This document shows, one piece after another, positions 11,158 through 17,756 of a stretch of 18,004 bases of DNA (its first letter is position 1; every line of letters starts with the position of its first letter). The DNA is from Eggerthella sp. CAG:368 (lineage in GTDB: Bacteria; Actinomycetota; Coriobacteriia; Coriobacteriales; Eggerthellaceae): assembly GCA_000434775.1 (NCBI GenBank), contig FR895487.1, positions 13,249 through 31,252 on the forward strand. Reading direction: 5' to 3'. The position numbers and the translations under genes were made by a program. The notes under the pieces were generated by a model. That model was given only the letters and a program-made list of their open reading frames with translations, searched no databases and had not been told where the DNA came from.

Positions 11158-11205
11158 ATAAACGCTCCATCGTGAGCCGAGTTAGCCGGTGGAGCGTTTA
11201 TTTAT
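11158..11205 (+). terminator. Terminator-like hairpin after tRNA-Ile
   Basis: A 12-bp perfect stem (11158-11169 with 11190-11201) extends to 15 bp through one T-G pair, with a 14-nt loop, and is followed by a short T-rich tail (TTTAT). It separates tRNA-Ile from tRNA-Ala. The weak tail may allow read-through into tRNA-Ala, which lacks an obvious promoter. Confidence 0.65.
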
Positions 11206-11216
11206 AGACTCGAAAG

Positions 11217-11237
11217 ATCTTAACCAATAGTTAAGAT
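11217..11237. repeat. Inverted repeat upstream of tRNA-Ala
   Basis: ATCTTAAC (11217-11224) and GTTAAGAT (11230-11237) form a perfect 8-bp dyad with a 5-base centre. It lies in the 73 bp between the tRNA-Ile hairpin and tRNA-Ala. It could be an operator, part of a promoter (TAAGAT is -10-like) or an RNA hairpin. Confidence 0.4.
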
Positions 11238-11278
11238 GCGCTGAATGGTCAGCATTAACTTGGTGGCCGAAAAAACGT

Positions 11279-11354
11279 GGGGCATTAGCTCAGCTGGGAG
11301 AGCGCGGGCTTTGCAAGCCTGAGGTCAAGGGTTCGATCCCCTTATGCTCCACCA
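11279..11354 (+). tRNA. tRNA-Ala (TGC)
   Basis: The 76-nt gene has acceptor GGGGCAT/ATGCTCC, including the G3-U70 pair that marks alanine tRNAs. The anticodon loop TTTGCAA gives anticodon TGC; the T-loop is TTCGATC and CCA is encoded (11352-11354). It reads GCN alanine codons. The typA frame stays open through its 3' end, which makes an over-long typA prediction easy. Confidence 0.97.
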
Positions 11355-11363
11355 TGTATTTTC

Positions 11364-11391
11364 AAGCGAACCTGAGAGGGTTCGCTTTTTT
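11364..11391 (+). terminator. Terminator after tRNA-Ala
   Basis: AAGCGAACC (11364-11372) pairs perfectly with GGTTCGCTT (11379-11387) around a 6-nt loop, and a T-run follows to 11391. This is a canonical intrinsic terminator separating the tRNA from typA. Confidence 0.9.
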
Positions 11392-11448
11392 ATTGTTAGC
11401 CTCGCTAATACTCATCTGCGCTTTATAGTAAGAGAAAGGATTACGCGC

Positions 11449-13260
11449 ATGAGACAAGAATCTCTTCGTAATGTTGCAATCATTGCTCACGTCGACCATG
11501 GTAAGACTACATTAGTTGATAGGTTGTTGCACACCGCGGGCGTATTTCGTGAGAATCAGGAAGTTGCAGAACGAATCCTTGATTCAAACGATCAGGAACG
11601 CGAGCGTGGAATCACTATTCTTTCTAAGAATATTTCCGTTACGTATAAAGATGTAAAAATCAACGTCATTGACACTCCTGGTCATGCTGACTTTGGTGGT
11701 GAAGTTGAGCGTGTTTTAAATATGGCAGACGGTGCATTATTAATCGTTGATGCCTTTGAAGGTCCTATGCCTCAAACTCGTTTTGTTCTTCGTCATGCTC
11801 TTGATCTTGGTTTACGTATCGTTCTTGTCGTGAATAAGATTGACCGTCCTGGCTCTCGTCCTAATGAAGTGGTTGATGAGGTCTTTGACCTCATGGTTGA
11901 ACTTGAGGCAAGTGATGAACAGCTTGACTTCCCTATTATCTATGCGAGCGCGATGAATGGTTATGCTCGTTATAATCCCGATGATGAAAACAATAATATG
12001 GTTCCTCTTTTAGATACCATCCTTAAAGAAGTTCCTGCTCCTGATTGTGAGCCATCGGGTCCTGTTGCTTTACAAATTTGCACCGTTGATCATTCTTCTT
12101 TCGTAGGGCGTATTGGTGTTGGTCGTTTGTTCTCAGGTACTATGCATAAAAATGAGCAGGTGCTTGTTATTAAAAATGATGGTACTCGCTACAACACCAC
12201 TATTAAACAGGTATTTACGTTTGAAGAACTTGGTAAAAAAGAACAGCAAGAAGTAAACGCGGGTGACATTATTGCAGTTGTTGGTGTTGAAGATGCTGAT
12301 ATTGGAGATATGGTTACCAGTCGAGAAACTCCAGTTCAACTTGCTCCAATTGAGGTTGAAGAGCCAACCATGGCTGTTGTGTTTGAAGCTTCCTCTTCCC
12401 CACTTGTCGGTCGTGAAGGTGAAATTGTCGGCGCTCGTCAGCTCAAGGAGCGTTTATTCCGTGAGGCTGAAAGTAATATTTCAATGCGTATCACTGAAAC
12501 CGAAGATAAATCTGGTATTGAGGTAGCAGGACGTGGTTTGTTGCATCTTTCTGTTTTAATGGAAACTATGCGTCGTGAAGGGTTTGAGTTCCAAGTAGGG
12601 CGTCCTCGTGTTCTTATTAAGAAAGATGAAAAAGGAAATAAGCTTGAACCAATCGAAGAAGCAACCGTCGATACTCCAAGTGAATATGCTGGAAAATGTA
12701 TTGAAGTTTTTGGTTCTGCTGGCGGCGAAATGACCGATATGTATCAGCGCGGCGATCAAACCCATCTCGTTTTTAAAATTCCATCTCGAGGAACTATGGG
12801 TCTTCGCACTAAACTTCTCAATGTTTCGCGTGGTGAAGCAACAATGTTCCATCATTTCAGTGAATATGGTCCTTATCGCGGAGAGTTTTCTGGTCGTAAA
12901 AACGGTTCTATGATTGCTATGGCAACAGAGAAGAGCGTTGCCTATGCATTAGACACGTTACAGCAGCGCGGCCGCCTATTTATTGGTCCAGGTGAGGAAT
13001 GTTATGAAGGGATGATTGTTGGTGAATCTGCTAAAGAAGGTGACATGGTTGTTAATGTTGCTAAAGCAAAGCAGTTAGGTAACCAACGTTCTTCAGGCGC
13101 CGATAAAGCGATTCAGCTTACCCCTCCTGTTACATTTACCCTTGAAGAAGCACTTGAGTATATCGAAGATGATGAATTGGTTGAGATTACTCCAAAAAGT
13201 ATTCGTTTAAGGAAGCGCATCCTCTCTTCTGTTCAGCGTAAAAAAGAAGCAAAAAAATAA
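11449..13260 (+). CDS. typA: Ribosome-associated GTPase TypA/BipA
   Basis: TypA is an EF-G-like translational GTPase that binds ribosomes and is linked to stress growth and ribosome assembly. The ATG at 11449 has AAAGGA (11435-11440) eight bases upstream and gives 603 residues, the usual length. The frame also runs back to an ATG at 11344, but that lies inside tRNA-Ala and its terminator. GTPase motifs are AHVDHGKT (13-20), the G2 RGITI (53-57), DTPGH (75-79), NKID (129-132) and SAM (167-169). The later domains carry 'GRGLLHLSVLMETMRREGFE' and the BipA-specific C-terminus. A lysine-rich end (RKKEAKK) is present. Confidence 0.96.
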   Translation: MRQESLRNVAIIAHVDHGKTTLVDRLLHTAGVFRENQEVAERILDSNDQERERGITILSKNISVTYKDVKINVIDTPGHADFGGEVERVLNMADGALLIVDAFEGPMPQTRFVLRHALDLGLRIVLVVNKIDRPGSRPNEVVDEVFDLMVELEASDEQLDFPIIYASAMNGYARYNPDDENNNMVPLLDTILKEVPAPDCEPSGPVALQICTVDHSSFVGRIGVGRLFSGTMHKNEQVLVIKNDGTRYNTTIKQVFTFEELGKKEQQEVNAGDIIAVVGVEDADIGDMVTSRETPVQLAPIEVEEPTMAVVFEASSSPLVGREGEIVGARQLKERLFREAESNISMRITETEDKSGIEVAGRGLLHLSVLMETMRREGFEFQVGRPRVLIKKDEKGNKLEPIEEATVDTPSEYAGKCIEVFGSAGGEMTDMYQRGDQTHLVFKIPSRGTMGLRTKLLNVSRGEATMFHHFSEYGPYRGEFSGRKNGSMIAMATEKSVAYALDTLQQRGRLFIGPGEECYEGMIVGESAKEGDMVVNVAKAKQLGNQRSSGADKAIQLTPPVTFTLEEALEYIEDDELVEITPKSIRLRKRILSSVQRKKEAKK

Positions 13261-13316
13261 CAAAGGAGCATAAGCTTACTTTTTTTGTATAGAACTTTAA
13301 TTTAACCTTCAATCTG

Positions 13317-13362
13317 AAACAGGTTGTATTTCTTAAGAGACTACAGCCTGTTTTCTTTTTTA
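13317..13362 (+). terminator. typA terminator
   Basis: A 12-bp stem (13317-13328 with 13342-13353, one T-G pair) with a 13-nt loop is followed by a T-rich tract to 13362. It closes typA before the lipoprotein gene. Confidence 0.8.
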
Positions 13363-13497
13363 ATGCCTGATCTCGTTTAAGTGTGAAGAGCCTGTGGTGA
13401 ATTTTGTTTTTAAATGGGTAAATCGTGCAGATGGAAAACAAAATAATCGGTTGTGTAACAATATCGGGGCGAAAGTTTGGTAGTAAAAAGGAATACT

Positions 13498-14649
13498 ATG
13501 CAATTGAAATCCTTGATAAAAAGGGCATTGGTTTTAGGCCTATCAGCAGTATGCTGTTTTGCTTTGATTGGCTGCGGTGGAACAAATTATGGTTACACCG
13601 GTGGTGTGGCAGCAACAGTAAATGGTGTGGAAATTAAAGAAGACACCATCACAAAATATATTCAGGATTTCAGAACGAGTTCCGATTTGACTACTAATGA
13701 TGCATGGGCGAACTGGATGAATGAAAACTCTCTTGACCCTTCTAAAGTTCGTGAACAGGTAATTGATTATTACGTAGAACAAGAACTCACTAAGCAAGCA
13801 GCTGCCGAACAAAGCATTACCGTTGATTCTTCTGAGGTTGATGCTCAGATTGAAAATATGAAATCGAATTATTCTGATGATGACGCTTGGAAGAAGGCGC
13901 TCGAAACTGCCGGTATCACCGAAGATCAGTATCGTGAATCAGTGGAAAACGGATTACTACAGAAAGCTCTTCAAGAAAAAGTAGTTACTGATGATCAAAC
14001 CCAAGTAGATGATGCAACGCTTTTAACTATGCTTAATTCTTATTCCTCTATGTTTAATGGAGCAAAGCGTTCGTCTCATATTCTTTTTGCATCAAGCGAT
14101 GAATCTACCGCAAATGACGTTCTCAATAAAATTAACTCAGGTGAATTAGATTTTGCTGAAGCAGCAAAGCAATACTCAACTGACACTGCTTCTGCAGTAA
14201 ACGGTGGCGATGTTGGTTGGGATGTTCTTTCTAATTTTGTCACTCAGTACACCACAGCATTAAAAGATCTTTCAAAAGGCCAGGTTTCAGGTCTGGTAAC
14301 AAGCGACTACGGAATTCATATTATTAAGTGCACTGATGAATTTACTATTGAAGGTGAAGCAACATCTCTTGATCAGTTCCCATCAGAAATTGTTGACTAC
14401 ATGCGCAATATTCAAAAGTCGCAGAATAAATCAAGCGCTTATTCAAGTTGGATGGCAAACTATAAAGAGCAAGCAGATATTGTTGTTAACGATATTCCTT
14501 CCAATGCACCTTATAATTTGGACATGACACAATATCAAAAGAGCGATGATTCAAACTCAACATCAAATAATTCTTCATCCTCCGATACAAGTAGTTCAGA
14601 TAGCTCTGAATCTGCCACAACTGAAACTACAAAAAGTTCCTCTGAGTAA
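13498..14649 (+). CDS. Peptidyl-prolyl isomerase lipoprotein, PrsA/SurA-like
   Basis: This 383-residue protein looks like an extracytoplasmic foldase. The ATG at 13498 has AAGGA (13488-13492) five bases upstream; the frame also opens at a TTG seven codons earlier, with no better site. A lysine/arginine start and hydrophobic segment lead to the lipobox LIGC, with Cys26 as the predicted lipidated residue. A SurA-N/trigger-like helical domain spans about 38-170. A parvulin (PpiC) domain follows at about 190-280, with SSHIL (192-196) and YGIHII (271-276). The C-terminal ~35 residues are almost only Ser, Asp, Thr, Asn and Glu, a flexible tail or cell-wall spacer. Family members help secreted proteins fold; isomerase activity is not proven from sequence. 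Confidence 0.88.
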   Translation: MQLKSLIKRALVLGLSAVCCFALIGCGGTNYGYTGGVAATVNGVEIKEDTITKYIQDFRTSSDLTTNDAWANWMNENSLDPSKVREQVIDYYVEQELTKQAAAEQSITVDSSEVDAQIENMKSNYSDDDAWKKALETAGITEDQYRESVENGLLQKALQEKVVTDDQTQVDDATLLTMLNSYSSMFNGAKRSSHILFASSDESTANDVLNKINSGELDFAEAAKQYSTDTASAVNGGDVGWDVLSNFVTQYTTALKDLSKGQVSGLVTSDYGIHIIKCTDEFTIEGEATSLDQFPSEIVDYMRNIQKSQNKSSAYSSWMANYKEQADIVVNDIPSNAPYNLDMTQYQKSDDSNSTSNNSSSSDTSSSDSSESATTETTKSSSE

Positions 14650-14674
14650 GGTTTGAAGGAATAAGAATTATTCT

Positions 14675-14702
14675 GTGGGCGCTTTCGAGCGCCTACTTTT
14701 TT
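14675..14702 (+). terminator. Terminator after the lipoprotein gene
   Basis: A 9-bp stem (14675-14683 with 14688-14696, one G-T pair) closed by a TTCG tetraloop is followed by six T (14697-14702). It ends only 18 bases before the next gene's GTG. Confidence 0.88.
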
Positions 14703-14720
14703 ACGAGGCAAGGAAACAAA

Positions 14721-15506
14721 GTGCAGTCATTATTTCAATTACATAACGCAGTGGTTCGTCGTGAAGGAAAAGAAATATTATCTATTGGTTCGTTCACGCT
14801 AAATCATGGAGAAAATATTGCTCTTTTAGGACCTAATGGAGCGGGAAAATCCACCTTTATTCATCTTTTAACTCGCGAAGTATTTCCTTTATACAAGGAA
14901 GAGCCTCCTGTTCTTTTTAAAGGAAAAGACCGCGCAACTCTTGAAGAGATTAAAAAAAGTCTTGGAATTGTATCTTCAACTATGCAGGACCAAATTACCG
15001 TTCATCTTCCTTGTGTTGATGTTGTTTGCGGAGGATTATTCGGCACTTTAGGAATTCCGAAACATTGTAGTGTTACTGAAGAATCTTTAGAAAAAGCATA
15101 TGCAGCTCTTGAGTTGCTTGGGGTCAAAGATTTAGCTCAACGTGACGTAATGACGTTGTCTTCTGGGCAGGCTCGTCGTGTGTTAATTGCGCGCGCGTTA
15201 ATTCATGATCCCGAAGTTTTGGTTTTTGATGAACCAACCACTTCCCTTGATCCGGAGGGTATGTATTATGTGCGTAAAGCTATGCGTGATTTAGTGAAAA
15301 TAGGAAAATCTATTGTGTTAGTAACGCATTATCCTGAAGACATTATTCCTGAAATTAACCGTGTGGTTATGATTAAAGAAGGAACACTCTTTGCTGATGG
15401 AAGCAAGCAAGAATTATTAACGAGTAGTAATATGTCAAAGTTATTTGATGTTCCTTTAAGGGTATTAGCACAAGATGGATATTATTCACTTGTTAGTGAG
15501 TACTAA
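14721..15506 (+). CDS. ABC transporter-type ATP-binding protein (YlmA/ModF-like)
   Basis: This is a single ABC nucleotide-binding domain of 261 residues. Motifs in order are Walker A GPNGAGKST (37-45), Q-loop Gln89, signature LSSGQARRV (146-154), Walker B VLVFDEPT (166-173), D-loop SLD (175-177) and H-loop His203. The 'VVCGGLFGTLG' stretch before the signature resembles the stand-alone YlmA/ModF-type ATPases (COG1119-like); this assignment is from memory. The GTG at 14721 has AAGGAAA (14710-14716) upstream. No permease or binding-protein gene is adjacent, so either its partner is elsewhere or it acts without a membrane partner. The substrate cannot be told. Expression must come through the terminator just upstream or from a promoter I could not find. 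Confidence 0.85.
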   Translation: MQSLFQLHNAVVRREGKEILSIGSFTLNHGENIALLGPNGAGKSTFIHLLTREVFPLYKEEPPVLFKGKDRATLEEIKKSLGIVSSTMQDQITVHLPCVDVVCGGLFGTLGIPKHCSVTEESLEKAYAALELLGVKDLAQRDVMTLSSGQARRVLIARALIHDPEVLVFDEPTTSLDPEGMYYVRKAMRDLVKIGKSIVLVTHYPEDIIPEINRVVMIKEGTLFADGSKQELLTSSNMSKLFDVPLRVLAQDGYYSLVSEY

Positions 15507-15519
15507 TTTGTTATATACT
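15490..15519 (+). promoter_or_regulatory. Candidate promoter of tRNA-Ser(GGA)
   Basis: TTGTTA (15490-15495) and TATACT (15514-15519) are 18 bp apart. The -35 lies inside the end of the ABC ATPase gene. Transcription would start near 15526, about 34 bases before the tRNA. Confidence 0.55.
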
Positions 15520-15559
15520 ACGTTCTCGCACAGAGTGTTAAAACTTATACGTGCATGAT

Positions 15560-15651
15560 GGAGAGCTGTCCGAGCTGGCCGAAGGAGCACGATTGGAAAT
15601 CGTGTATGCCCCAAAAGGGTATCTAGGGTTCGAATCCCTAGCTCTCCGCCA
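15560..15651 (+). tRNA. tRNA-Ser (GGA)
   Basis: The 92-nt class II tRNA has acceptor GGAGAGC/GCTCTCC, anticodon stem CACGA/TCGTG with loop TTGGAAA (anticodon GGA), and a long variable arm with CCC/GGG pairing. The T-loop is TTCGAAT, the discriminator is G, and CCA is encoded (15649-15651). It reads UCC and UCU. Confidence 0.97.
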
Positions 15652-15659
15652 GAAAATTT

Positions 15660-15680
15660 AACGCCCGTAAGGGCGTTTTT
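15660..15680 (+). terminator. Terminator after tRNA-Ser(GGA)
   Basis: AACGCCC (15660-15666) pairs with GGGCGTT (15671-15677) around a GTAA tetraloop and runs into T to 15680. It sits only 31 bases before the next tRNA. Confidence 0.8.
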
Positions 15681-15690
15681 CATACATAGC

Positions 15691-15708
15691 TACCAACTAC
15701 GGTTGGTA
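15691..15708. repeat. Small hairpin just upstream of tRNA-Ser(CGA)
   Basis: TACCAAC (15691-15697) pairs perfectly with GTTGGTA (15702-15708) around TACG. It fills the spacer between the preceding terminator and the tRNA 5' end. It may be a processing structure in a shared precursor. Confidence 0.45.
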
Positions 15709-15711
15709 TTT

Positions 15712-15804
15712 GGAAGGATGGCAGAGCGGCTGAATGCGGCGGTCTCGAAAACCGTTTTACCAGTACTCCTGGTAACGAGGGTTCAAATCCCTCTCCTTCC
15801 GCCA
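15712..15804 (+). tRNA. tRNA-Ser (CGA)
   Basis: The 93-nt class II tRNA has acceptor GGAAGGA/TCCTTCC and anticodon loop CTCGAAA (anticodon CGA, reading UCG). A long variable arm contains TACCAG/CTGGTA pairing, the T-loop is TTCAAAT, the discriminator is G and CCA is encoded (15802-15804). No clear promoter fits in the 31 bases after the previous terminator. Confidence 0.97.
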
Positions 15805-15812
15805 GAAATAAT

Positions 15813-15840
15813 GCGTCGGCTTTCGAGTCGGCGCTTTTTT
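15813..15840 (+). terminator. Terminator after tRNA-Ser(CGA)
   Basis: A 9-bp stem with two G-T pairs (15813-15821 with 15826-15834) around TTCG is followed by six T (15835-15840). It uses the same CT-TTCG-AG top as the terminator at 14675. Confidence 0.88.
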
Positions 15841-15871
15841 AATGCCACTACTTTCATAGGCTGCTTATGTT

Positions 15872-15910
15872 CGTTCACGGAGTTGCCTTGTTCCTTTAGG
15901 CGTGTGAACG
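15872..15910 (+). promoter_or_regulatory. Stem-loop upstream of the 163-aa unknown gene
   Basis: CGTTCAC (15872-15878) pairs with GTGAACG (15904-15910), and an inner GCCT (15885-15888) pairs with AGGC (15898-15901) around a 9-nt loop. No T-run follows. Just after it, TGGTAGACT (15912-15920) resembles an extended -10. If that promoter is real, the dyad lies upstream of transcription and would act as a DNA site rather than an RNA leader. Confidence 0.4.
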
Positions 15911-15959
15911 GTGGTAGACTTCTGAACATTGGAATATTGGCAAGAGGGAAAGGATAACC

Positions 15960-16451
15960 ATGGCTGATCGAGTGGTAGATCCCGAAAACGATACCCCGCA
16001 ACATGATATTGATGATGTTTTGAAAGCGGTTATTCAGGCTGTTTTAAATGAAGCAGTTGAAAAAATGGAAAACGGGGAAGATATTATCCCCTTTACTGGC
16101 CTTGCAGTGAAAGAGAATTTATTTATCGAAACTCACCCGGGCGATACGGCAGAAGATTGTTTCTTGGCTGCACGTCGTGAAGTTCAAGGCGCTCGTGGAG
16201 CGACAGCATATGCATTTTGTTATGACGGCTATATTGACACTGAAGATGGCATTCGCGATGCAATCATCGCAGAGGGTGGCTTGCCTGGAGAGGAAGAAGG
16301 ATACGCCTTTGGCTATCTTTACGACGATTCAGGTATTCAGAAGGAAATTGTCTACATTGGTGGCGCTCCAAACTTCATGAAAGATTTAAAACTAGAACTG
16401 GAAGTTGAAGGCTCGTTGGATTCAACAGAAAACGAACCTCAAGCAGAATAG
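15960..16451 (+). CDS. Conserved-looking acidic protein of unknown function
   Basis: I do not recognise this 163-residue protein. The ATG has AAAGGA (15949-15954) five bases upstream. It is strongly acidic and has no signal peptide or transmembrane segment. An N-terminal helix is likely ('IDDVLKAVIQAVLNEAVEKMEN', about 17-38), followed by a mixed alpha/beta core with many Gly, Tyr and Asp residues: 'ARGATAYAFCYDGYIDT' and 'EEEGYAFGYLYDDSG'. The two tyrosine-rich strands resemble each other and could be a weak internal repeat. The acidic C-terminal tail looks disordered. It stands alone between tRNA-Ser(CGA) and the ribosomal protein operon, with its own terminator. The codon use looks like its neighbours, so recent transfer is not suggested. 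Confidence 0.8.
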   Translation: MADRVVDPENDTPQHDIDDVLKAVIQAVLNEAVEKMENGEDIIPFTGLAVKENLFIETHPGDTAEDCFLAARREVQGARGATAYAFCYDGYIDTEDGIRDAIIAEGGLPGEEEGYAFGYLYDDSGIQKEIVYIGGAPNFMKDLKLELEVEGSLDSTENEPQAE

Positions 16452-16478
16452 TTTTTTCTGGTGAATAAAAAGAGTTAT

Positions 16479-16513
16479 GAAGCGGCCTTTTCATTTAAGG
16501 TCGCTTCTTATTT
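16479..16513 (+). terminator. Terminator after the unknown gene
   Basis: An 11-bp stem with one G-T pair (16479-16489 with 16497-16507) around a 7-nt loop is followed by a weak T-rich tail (TTATTT). Confidence 0.7.
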
Positions 16514-16860
16514 ATTGAGTGGTGAAGAACAGAATTGAGACTATAAAGAAAACAAACTAACGCTTTTTGTAATTTGAAGTAAAGGGTCAAGATCTAGGTC
16601 AATAACAGAGTTGCGGTGTATGTGAACCTGTATAGGATTTGATATACGAGCGCGCACTTTTTAGTTTTCGTTTTTCAATCTGGTTTTAATCACAGGCACT
16701 AATTAGATATTAATGAAAAACTAATGATATAAAAAAGAATTTTTTTCTAATAATTATATAAAGGGTGTAGGTAAGATTCCGTTATCACAGAACAATACGA
16801 AAGGAATGTGTGTAAACGGTGAGTTTGAATAAGAAGTGAGTAGTTTTTTCTTCTTTCATG
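16514..16860. other. AT-rich gene-free region upstream of rpsF
   Basis: About 350 bp hold no credible ORF on either strand. The stretch 16613-16655 can fold loosely (GTGTAT with ATATAC, inner CCT/AGG) and is followed by T-rich sequence. The stretch 16690-16765 is extremely A/T-rich, with A-run/T-run symmetry around 16730-16747. It may hold promoters or a small RNA, but I cannot support a specific call. Confidence 0.4.
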
Positions 16861-16863
16861 CGG

Positions 16864-16878
16864 TATAGATGCTAAAAT
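16864..16878 (+). promoter_or_regulatory. Candidate rpsF operon promoter
   Basis: Two overlapping -10 choices occur: TATAGA (16864-16869) and an extended -10, TGC followed by TAAAAT (16873-16878). Neither has a convincing -35, although T-rich sequence precedes them. The first would keep the whole rpsF leader stem in the transcript; the second would start inside its 5' arm. Confidence 0.45.
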
Positions 16879-16880
16879 CA

Positions 16881-16926
16881 TACGGCTAATCCTGCTTCGG
16901 GCATGCCTTCAGATCCCGAAGCCGTA
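16881..16926 (+). promoter_or_regulatory. Structured rpsF leader, candidate S6:S18 autoregulatory RNA
   Basis: TACGGC (16881-16886) pairs with GCCGTA (16921-16926). TTCGGG (16896-16901) pairs with CCCGAA (16915-16920), leaving a 9-nt one-sided bulge (16887-16895) and a 13-nt loop. The structure ends seven bases before the rpsF Shine-Dalgarno. Known S6:S18 leaders also sit before rpsF and use a bulged stem, with a conserved CCG; here the bulge holds CCTG. The match to that family is inference. Confidence 0.5.
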
Positions 16927-16946
16927 AGTCCAAAGGAGGTGAAAAG

Positions 16947-17240
16947 ATGAAGGCTTATGAACTCTTGTTTTTTGTAGCACCGTCTATTGACGAAGAGTCT
17001 CGTGCAGCAGCTATGAAGCGTATTGAAAACACTATCGCTGAGAGCAATGGCGCAGTTGACAACATCGATAATTGGGGTAAGCGCAAGCTTGCTTACGAAA
17101 TTAACGGTTTGACCGACGGTGATTACACCCTTATTGATTTCCACGCAAATCCAGACAGCATTGCTGAGCTCGATCGCGTTCTTCGCATTTCTGATGTTGT
17201 AGAGCGTCACATGATCGTACGTCGTACTGATCGTGATTAA
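16947..17240 (+). CDS. rpsF: 30S ribosomal protein S6
   Basis: S6 binds the central domain of 16S rRNA together with S18. The 97-residue protein has the family start 'MKAYELLFFVAPSIDEE', the core 'IDNWGKRKLAYEINGLTDGDY' and the end 'SDVVERHMIVRR', and is of normal length. AAAGGAGGTG (16933-16942) is a near-perfect ribosome site four bases before the ATG. It leads the conserved rpsF-ssb-rpsR cluster. A structured leader directly upstream suggests feedback control. Confidence 0.97.
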   Translation: MKAYELLFFVAPSIDEESRAAAMKRIENTIAESNGAVDNIDNWGKRKLAYEINGLTDGDYTLIDFHANPDSIAELDRVLRISDVVERHMIVRRTDRD

Positions 17241-17261
17241 TAAATTATTTGGAAATCAAAC

Positions 17262-17280
17262 TGTGAATGGAATATTCACA
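17262..17280. repeat. Dyad in the rpsF-ssb spacer
   Basis: TGTGAAT (17262-17268) and ATTCACA (17274-17280) form a perfect 7-bp inverted repeat with a 5-base centre. It lies in the 58-bp spacer, about five bases before the ssb ribosome site, and lacks a T-run, so it is not a terminator. It may be an operator or an mRNA hairpin adjusting ssb. Confidence 0.5.
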
Positions 17281-17298
17281 AAATGAAAGAGGTTTAAG

Positions 17299-17736
17299 AT
17301 GAGCATCAATCGAGTAGTTATCAGTGGTAACTTGACGCGTGATCCTGAATTGCGTGCAACGGCAAGCGGTATGCCTGTTCTTGGTTTTGGTGTTGCGGTA
17401 AATGATCGCAGAAAAAACCAGCAAACGGGCGAATGGGAAGATTATCCTAATTTCATCGATTGCACTATGTTTGGTGCTCGTGCAGAAAGTGTTTCTCGCT
17501 TTTTGTCAAAGGGCTCAAAGGTTGCCATTGAGGGTAAACTTCGTTGGAGCCAGTGGGAACGCGATGGTCAAAAACGTTCAAAGATCGAAATCATTGTTGA
17601 TGAGATTGAGTTCATGACAAGTCGCAACGCTGCGCCTACCAATCAGCAGTTTGCTCCACAGGCTGCTCCTGCAGTAGCTCCAGTAGCAACTCCTGCAGTT
17701 GATGCCTCCGTTTATGATGAAGACATTCCATTCTAA
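17299..17736 (+). CDS. ssb: Single-stranded DNA-binding protein
   Basis: SSB coats single-stranded DNA in replication and repair and recruits partner proteins through its tail. The 145-residue protein starts with '[19 protein letters not shown]', and its OB-fold covers about 1-110 ('[20 protein letters not shown]'). A Gln/Ala/Pro-rich linker follows, ending in the acidic tip DEDIPF (140-145), the canonical partner-binding motif. AGAGG (17288-17292) lies six bases before the ATG. Its place between rpsF and rpsR is the widely conserved order. Confidence 0.97.
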   Translation: MSINRVVISGNLTRDPELRATASGMPVLGFGVAVNDRRKNQQTGEWEDYPNFIDCTMFGARAESVSRFLSKGSKVAIEGKLRWSQWERDGQKRSKIEIIVDEIEFMTSRNAAPTNQQFAPQAAPAVAPVATPAVDASVYDEDIPF

Positions 17737-17756
17737 AATCACCGAAAGAGGTTAAT

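Noticed and set aside
11344..11448. N-terminal extension of typA
   Set aside because: It would encode protein from the 3' end of tRNA-Ala and its terminator; a good ribosome site precedes the ATG at 11449.
13262..13310. Ribosome-site-like AAAGGAG just after the typA stop
   Set aside because: No start codon at a proper distance and no ORF follows before the terminator; it may be a remnant or chance.
13425..13637. Short plus-strand ORF overlapping the lipoprotein start
   Set aside because: It overlaps the signal peptide of a convincing lipoprotein in another frame and has no good ribosome site.
15486..15957. Short ORFs on both strands across the tRNA-Ser genes
   Set aside because: They run through two clear tRNA genes and terminators, so they are not coding.
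16806..16832. Eight-codon mini-ORF after AAGGA
   Set aside because: The ATG touches the Shine-Dalgarno with no spacing, and nothing else supports translation.
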